A stretch of DNA of 23,420 bases from a virus. The notes under the pieces are model-generated. The model did not search any database and was not told the DNA's origin. It saw only the letters and a program-made list of their open reading frames with translations. Where the stretch lies: positions 1 to 23,420 of IMG/VR virus record IMGVR_UViG_3300027170_000003; one strand, written 5' to 3'. The position numbers and the translations under genes are program-made. Positions 20,605 through 23,420 of the stretch are shown in pieces (positions within the stretch are counted from its first letter, which is position 1; the number at the start of each line of letters is the position of its first letter).

Positions 20605-21696
20605 TTAGAAATAATGCACTAAACGAGCCACTTGCCCACTTGTTTTTTCGTGCAAAAATCCTTCAACTGCTTTAGGAACTCCAACATATCCTTTTCTTGA
20701 GTGCCAACTATCAGTTCCTGATGGACTACGCATATACTCTACAGTAACTCCTATAAAGTCTTTAGCATCTAGCCACTTATGTTTAACTTTGTGATGTAAA
20801 TGATGTAGATACCAATATCTATATTTAGTTTCACTCCACATTACTGGTTTCTCCTGAGCCATCATTAAAGGTAAGTTTGCCATCTTAGCACCATCTCCAT
20901 GCTCTAAGCCAATTAAGTTCTTACCATATTTATAATACTTTCTATGTGCTACACTAATATCAAAAGTAATATCTCTGTCGTTTCTAAACCAACTCTTTAA
21001 TGCATGTGCTAAATGAAATCCACTTTGGTAATCGTGATTAGACATTGAATGAATAACATCTACAGGTGCTATCTCTCTTAACATCTCTACACACTTAACA
21101 TATAGTGCTAATGCAACCTCAAAATGTTCCCACCACTTGCCATCTACATCTTGACCTGTACCTGCTGTAGTTTGATTATATACATTATCAATATGCAAAA
21201 CATCATTACCTATACAAAATAATATCCTTTCTACCTCAAAGCCATCTGCTTTATATATAAGTCCTTCTAAGCCCTCTAAAACACGCATACAGGCAGTTTC
21301 AACATCATAGCCATCACCAGTTTCAACTCCATTAGCATATTTACCTATATGTATGTCTGCAGGATTTATTACTAATAGATGATTAGCATCTTTGTTATCT
21401 CTTTTTACTGAAGGATAATAAGGTGAGTGATTCTCAATGAAGTCGCTAATCTTCTCTAGCATATCATTTTCATTAGCAGTTATATCTTCTTTGGTTACAA
21501 TGCTAAATCTGTATTCACCACTAGCAGATTGCCAATGCTTGACACTTACAACATCATCTTTATTTATACCTCTTTCTGAAAGATGTATGTCTAACGCTGT
21601 GTTTCCATTAATGTTTGTTGTGCTTTCTGCTCTGTTTTCATAAACCATCTCAACTTCTTCTTTAGACAACCTAAGTCTTTTACCATATTTTTTCAT
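20605..21696 (-). CDS. Calcineurin-like metallophosphoesterase
   Basis: 363 residues. Metal-binding motifs of the metallophosphoesterase fold appear in order: DIHIGK (D114, H116), GNDV (N164, D165), SNHD (N220, H221), a Gly/His stretch LEHGDGAK (H266) and LHHLHH (298-302). Phage members of this family resemble the nuclease part of SbcD/Mre11 and may process DNA ends; the substrate cannot be told from sequence. The first 90 residues (AESTTNINGNTALDIHLSERGINKDDVVSV) are a separate small domain, possibly DNA-binding. It appears to be a separate transcription unit, with a terminator and possible promoter upstream and the early promoter downstream. Confidence 0.88.
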   Translation of the reverse strand: MKKYGKRLRLSKEEVEMVYENRAESTTNINGNTALDIHLSERGINKDDVVSVKHWQSASGEYRFSIVTKEDITANENDMLEKISDFIENHSPYYPSVKRDNKDANHLLVINPADIHIGKYANGVETGDGYDVETACMRVLEGLEGLIYKADGFEVERILFCIGNDVLHIDNVYNQTTAGTGQDVDGKWWEHFEVALALYVKCVEMLREIAPVDVIHSMSNHDYQSGFHLAHALKSWFRNDRDITFDISVAHRKYYKYGKNLIGLEHGDGAKMANLPLMMAQEKPVMWSETKYRYWYLHHLHHKVKHKWLDAKDFIGVTVEYMRSPSGTDSWHSRKGYVGVPKAVEGFLHEKTSGQVARLVHYF

Positions 21697-21719
21697 AGTT
21701 TTATGTATTGGTTATGATG

Positions 21720-21755
21720 CAATTATACAAAAAAAAATGCTTGTAAAATACAAAA
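21720..21755 (-). promoter_or_regulatory. Possible promoter for the metallophosphoesterase gene
   Basis: TATAATTG (21727-21720, minus strand) matches TAnnTTTG except for one base. TTTTG lies 23 bases upstream (21755-21751), the upper spacing limit, and is also the U-tract of the terminator. The gene would otherwise have no promoter after the terminator, which favours some promoter here. Confidence 0.42.
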
Positions 21756-21780
21756 GTGAGATGTTTTTAAACATCCCACT
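21755..21780 (-). terminator. Strong intrinsic terminator after the lysis cassette
   Basis: The minus-strand RNA forms a 12-bp stem (AGTGGGATGTTT with AAACATCTCACT, one G-U pair) around a 2-base loop, followed by TTTTGTATTTT. The plus-strand transcript would have an A-C mismatch instead, so the minus direction is intended. It follows the holin-like gene by 64 bases and ends the late/lysis transcript. Confidence 0.85.
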
Positions 21781-21844
21781 CTTGAAAACTATAAACAATG
21801 AAAACAAAGATAGGCACAACCCTACCTAAGTTATGCAAAGATAA

Positions 21845-22123
21845 TTATTTTTTACAATTACCAGTACAATTACATTTATTTTTTTCAAATACAGAGAAAC
21901 ATAATGGTAAAACACCTAACCCTGTAAGTATCAAAGCATTAGTATCAATACCATTTTTCTCAATGTATAAACTTGCAGCAATTACTATCACTCCACTAAT
22001 GGTTCTTTTACTACTCCATTTACCTTTAGTGTCTGTAAAAAGTTCTTTTACTGCCTTCAATAATTCTGTTATTGGTTTTACGCCACCCTTTAGCAGCACT
22101 CCCCCTATCCATTTCTGAAACAC
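21845..22123 (-). CDS. Holin-like two-TM protein, GTG start
   Basis: 92 residues. A basic, amphipathic N-terminal part (to about residue 40) is followed by TM1 (about 42-55, ISGVIVIAASLYIE), a short polar turn and TM2 (about 63-79, ALILTGLGVLPLCFSVF). It ends in a Cys-rich basic tail (EKNKCNCTGNCKK). Two TMs of this size next to an endolysin suit a class II holin, which makes holes for the endolysin. There is no in-frame ATG. The GTG overlaps the TAG of the 53-aa gene by one base (TAGTG), so translation is coupled. The Cys cluster at the C-terminus is unusual for a holin. Confidence 0.65.
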   Translation of the reverse strand: MFQKWIGGVLLKGGVKPITELLKAVKELFTDTKGKWSSKRTISGVIVIAASLYIEKNGIDTNALILTGLGVLPLCFSVFEKNKCNCTGNCKK

Positions 22124-22284
22124 TATTTCTTCTTGTTGTATTTAGGAACAATAGCATCAATGATAGTGTCTAACCATCCAAAGATTTTGTTGTCTTTTTC
22201 TGTTGGAGTTAAATTAGTAACAACTTTCGCAAAAGCCATTATTCCAACTAATAATTCTAGCCAATTTTCTGTAATAAAATTCAT
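22123..22284 (-). CDS. 53-aa lysis-cassette partner
   Basis: MNFITENWLELLVGIMAFAK, then VVTNLTPTEKDNKIFGWLDT and IIDAIVPKYNKKK. A short hydrophobic N-terminus with a basic tail resembles the small proteins beside holins in Bacteroidota phages; the LTPT-x-KD-x-x-x-GWLD motif is one I recall from them. It may be an antiholin or a holin partner. It ends at TAG, which overlaps the GTG of the holin-like gene. Confidence 0.62.
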   Translation of the reverse strand: MNFITENWLELLVGIMAFAKVVTNLTPTEKDNKIFGWLDTIIDAIVPKYNKKK

Positions 22285-22313
22285 AATATATATTTAATTA
22301 GTTAATATTCTGT

Positions 22314-22673
22314 TTAATAACCCCAAATACAGGGGTTTGTTTTGTCCTTATCACAATCAGTATGTATAAATTTGTTTTTAAAATCTATACCAAATCTTTC
22401 AAATCCTGCACCTCCCAGACCTCCCATTATTAGTGCTAAATTTTTACTGTCTATAAACCTGATGTCAGCAGCAATACCTTTAATATGAGATGAGGTTGGA
22501 TTTTTCTTAGATAATGGATGTTTCTCACATCTATATCCACTATTTATTTTAAATGGAACTCCTGCAATTCTTCTTGCTCTATCCATCATTTCTAAGAAAT
22601 CACTATCAATGTAATTAGTATTACATCCACACTTGCAATTAAACTCACTTCTTTTAAAGTATTTTAATTCCAT
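22314..22673 (-). CDS. Peptidase M15 endolysin
   Basis: 119 residues from the ATG at 22673, which lies one base after the stop of the gene above. The longer open frame above it, with a Lys/Leu-rich start, overlaps that gene and is rejected as the start. Zn ligands of the M15 fold are visible: SSHIKGIAADI (H and D) and FIHTD (second H), with a SGYRCEKHP segment in front. M15 peptidases cut peptide crosslinks in peptidoglycan. Small Cys pairs (CKCGC) at the N-terminus are notable. No signal peptide is seen, so export depends on the holin. Confidence 0.87.
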   Translation of the reverse strand: MELKYFKRSEFNCKCGCNTNYIDSDFLEMMDRARRIAGVPFKINSGYRCEKHPLSKKNPTSSHIKGIAADIRFIDSKNLALIMGGLGGAGFERFGIDFKNKFIHTDCDKDKTNPCIWGY

Positions 22674-22674
22674 T

Positions 22675-23151
22675 TTATTTTTTGTCTTTAATAGATTTGA
22701 TAATATCTTCAAAAAAACTTTCAAAATCTTCTTTAATTTTATTTTCAGAGTCAATTTGTTCTAATTTTTTTATAGCCCAATTTACACCTGCATCTCCTCC
22801 CCAAGCATCCCACATAATACCTCCACATCCTTCATCATAAGGAACATCCTTATGTTGTTGGTGTCTTTTAAATGAAGCCATACGAGCAATTGTATCTCTA
22901 CTTAAACTATCTCTGTTGGCTAATTGTCTTGCACGAGTCCATCCTACCTGAGTTCCACAATCACTACCATTTTCCTCTTTATACTTTATAGCCCTCTTAG
23001 CATTGTTAGTTGCTGCTTGTGGATAGTCATTATAAGTTTCTTCTGCATAATAATCTTTATTAGCAGTTTCACAAGAAGATTTAGAGTCATACTGACATTC
23101 ACCAGTTTCACCAAACCTCCACTTACCATTTTCACATTCGTAACAAGGCAT
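22675..23151 (-). CDS. Cys-rich N-terminus plus phage WTRARQL-type domain
   Basis: 158 residues. Residues 1-30 have Cys at 3, 6, 19 and 27 (MPCYECENGKWRFGETGECQ), possibly a zinc knuckle. Residues about 45-132 contain YPQAATNNAKRAIKYKEENG, VGWTRARQLANRDSLSRDTIARMASFKRHQQH and GCGGIMWDAWGGDAGVNWAIKKLEQI, a pattern I recall fused to prohead protease or portal-type proteins in Bacteroidota phages, where it is of unknown function. Here it stands alone, followed by an acidic tail. It starts one base after the stop of the partial gene upstream. A head-maturation link is inferred from this recollection only. Confidence 0.65.
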   Translation of the reverse strand: MPCYECENGKWRFGETGECQYDSKSSCETANKDYYAEETYNDYPQAATNNAKRAIKYKEENGSDCGTQVGWTRARQLANRDSLSRDTIARMASFKRHQQHKDVPYDEGCGGIMWDAWGGDAGVNWAIKKLEQIDSENKIKEDFESFFEDIIKSIKDKK

Positions 23152-23152
23152 A

Positions 23153-23420
23153 CTACGCTGTTACTACAATAAACTCAATATCAACTGCATCTGTATTTGC
23201 ATTAGCAGCAATTTGAGTTATATCTGTAAGAGTTCCTACTGTTGTACTAGATGCTGCTGCATCAATCTCGTTATCCATCAATAAGAAAGTTTCACCTGCT
23301 TTTATTTTAACAAAGAAAGAATCTGCAGTACCTGTAACTCTTAATTCTAAGAAGTTAGCACTATCTAAGTTCTTTATTCTAAAGTATTTGTAATTACTTA
23401 TATCTGCTACACCTGCTGCA
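23153..23420 (-). CDS. Probable virion protein, 5' part missing
   Basis: 89 codons including the stop are read into the edge, with no start in the window. The visible part is beta-rich: ISNYKYFRIKNLDSANFLELRVTG, then FFVKIKAGETFLLMDNEIDAAAS and DAVDIEFIVVTA at the end. The alternating strands (FLEL, FFVKIK, FIVV) suggest a small beta-sandwich such as a decoration protein. No family is recognised. It directly precedes the WTRARQL-type gene (TAG, one base, ATG), so it probably belongs to the head/structural transcript entering from outside the window. Confidence 0.6.
   Translation of the reverse strand, partial: AAGVADISNYKYFRIKNLDSANFLELRVTGTADSFFVKIKAGETFLLMDNEIDAAASSTTVGTLTDITQIAANANTDAVDIEFIVVTA

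Noticed and set aside
21798-22118. 106-codon frame on the plus strand
   Set aside because: Antisense to the holin-like gene; nothing about it supports a gene, and the minus frame has TMs and coupling with the lysis genes.
22674-22754. N-terminal extension of the M15 peptidase (27 residues, Lys/Leu-rich)
   Set aside because: It would overlap the upstream gene by 80 bases; an ATG lies one base after that gene's stop and begins exactly at the conserved M15 N-terminus.

Overview
The window looks like part of a tailed-phage genome (siphovirus- or myovirus-like, to judge from a TP901-type tape measure) that infects a member of the Bacteroidota, most likely a flavobacterium. The evidence is very AT-rich DNA, every credible gene on the minus strand, near-absence of Shine-Dalgarno sequences, promoters of the TAnnTTTG type, and Bacteroidota-phage families such as a WYL_2-like SH3 protein. 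There is no integrase, tRNA, IS element or CRISPR array. Transcription runs from high to low coordinates.

Layout in transcription order. 23420-21845: the end of a probable virion protein, a protein with a domain I associate with phage head/portal/protease regions, and a lysis cassette (M15 peptidase, 53-aa partner, two-TM holin-like protein), closed by a strong hairpin terminator at 21755-21780. 21696-20605: a metallophosphoesterase, apparently its own unit. 20476-16573: an early DNA-metabolism operon behind a consensus promoter at 20505-20537. It holds small proteins, a possible annealing protein, HTH proteins, a protein built around DnaA domain IV, an SSB-like protein ending in DDDLPF, a PD-(D/E)XK nuclease, a replisome-organizer-like protein and a DnaC-like loader. 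No helicase or polymerase is present, so host enzymes are probably recruited.

16540-14707: a second promoter and a run of tiny genes leading to DUF3310-like, HTH and VRR-NUC proteins, with an unusual C-run (G-run on the coding strand) array at 15062-15125. 14706-14201: a gene-free stretch with six phased GCAGTTTC-like repeats beside an AT-rich tract, a candidate replication origin, then a third promoter. 14200-12506: small accessory genes ending at a terminator at 12453-12480. 12452-11781: a long noncoding leader with direct repeats, before the late operon.

11780-1: small and large terminase, an unknown protein, a tail-assembly-chaperone pair joined by a probable -1 programmed frameshift on nine Ts, a LamG-bearing tail protein, three large tail or virion proteins, a gp10-like protein and the tape measure, cut by the window edge. 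Portal and capsid genes do not follow the terminase and must lie outside the window.

The observations most worth checking are the frameshift, the iteron/AT-rich region, the G-run array across a stop/start junction, the repeat-bearing terminase leader, and a recurring A-rich leader in front of early genes that the late genes lack.
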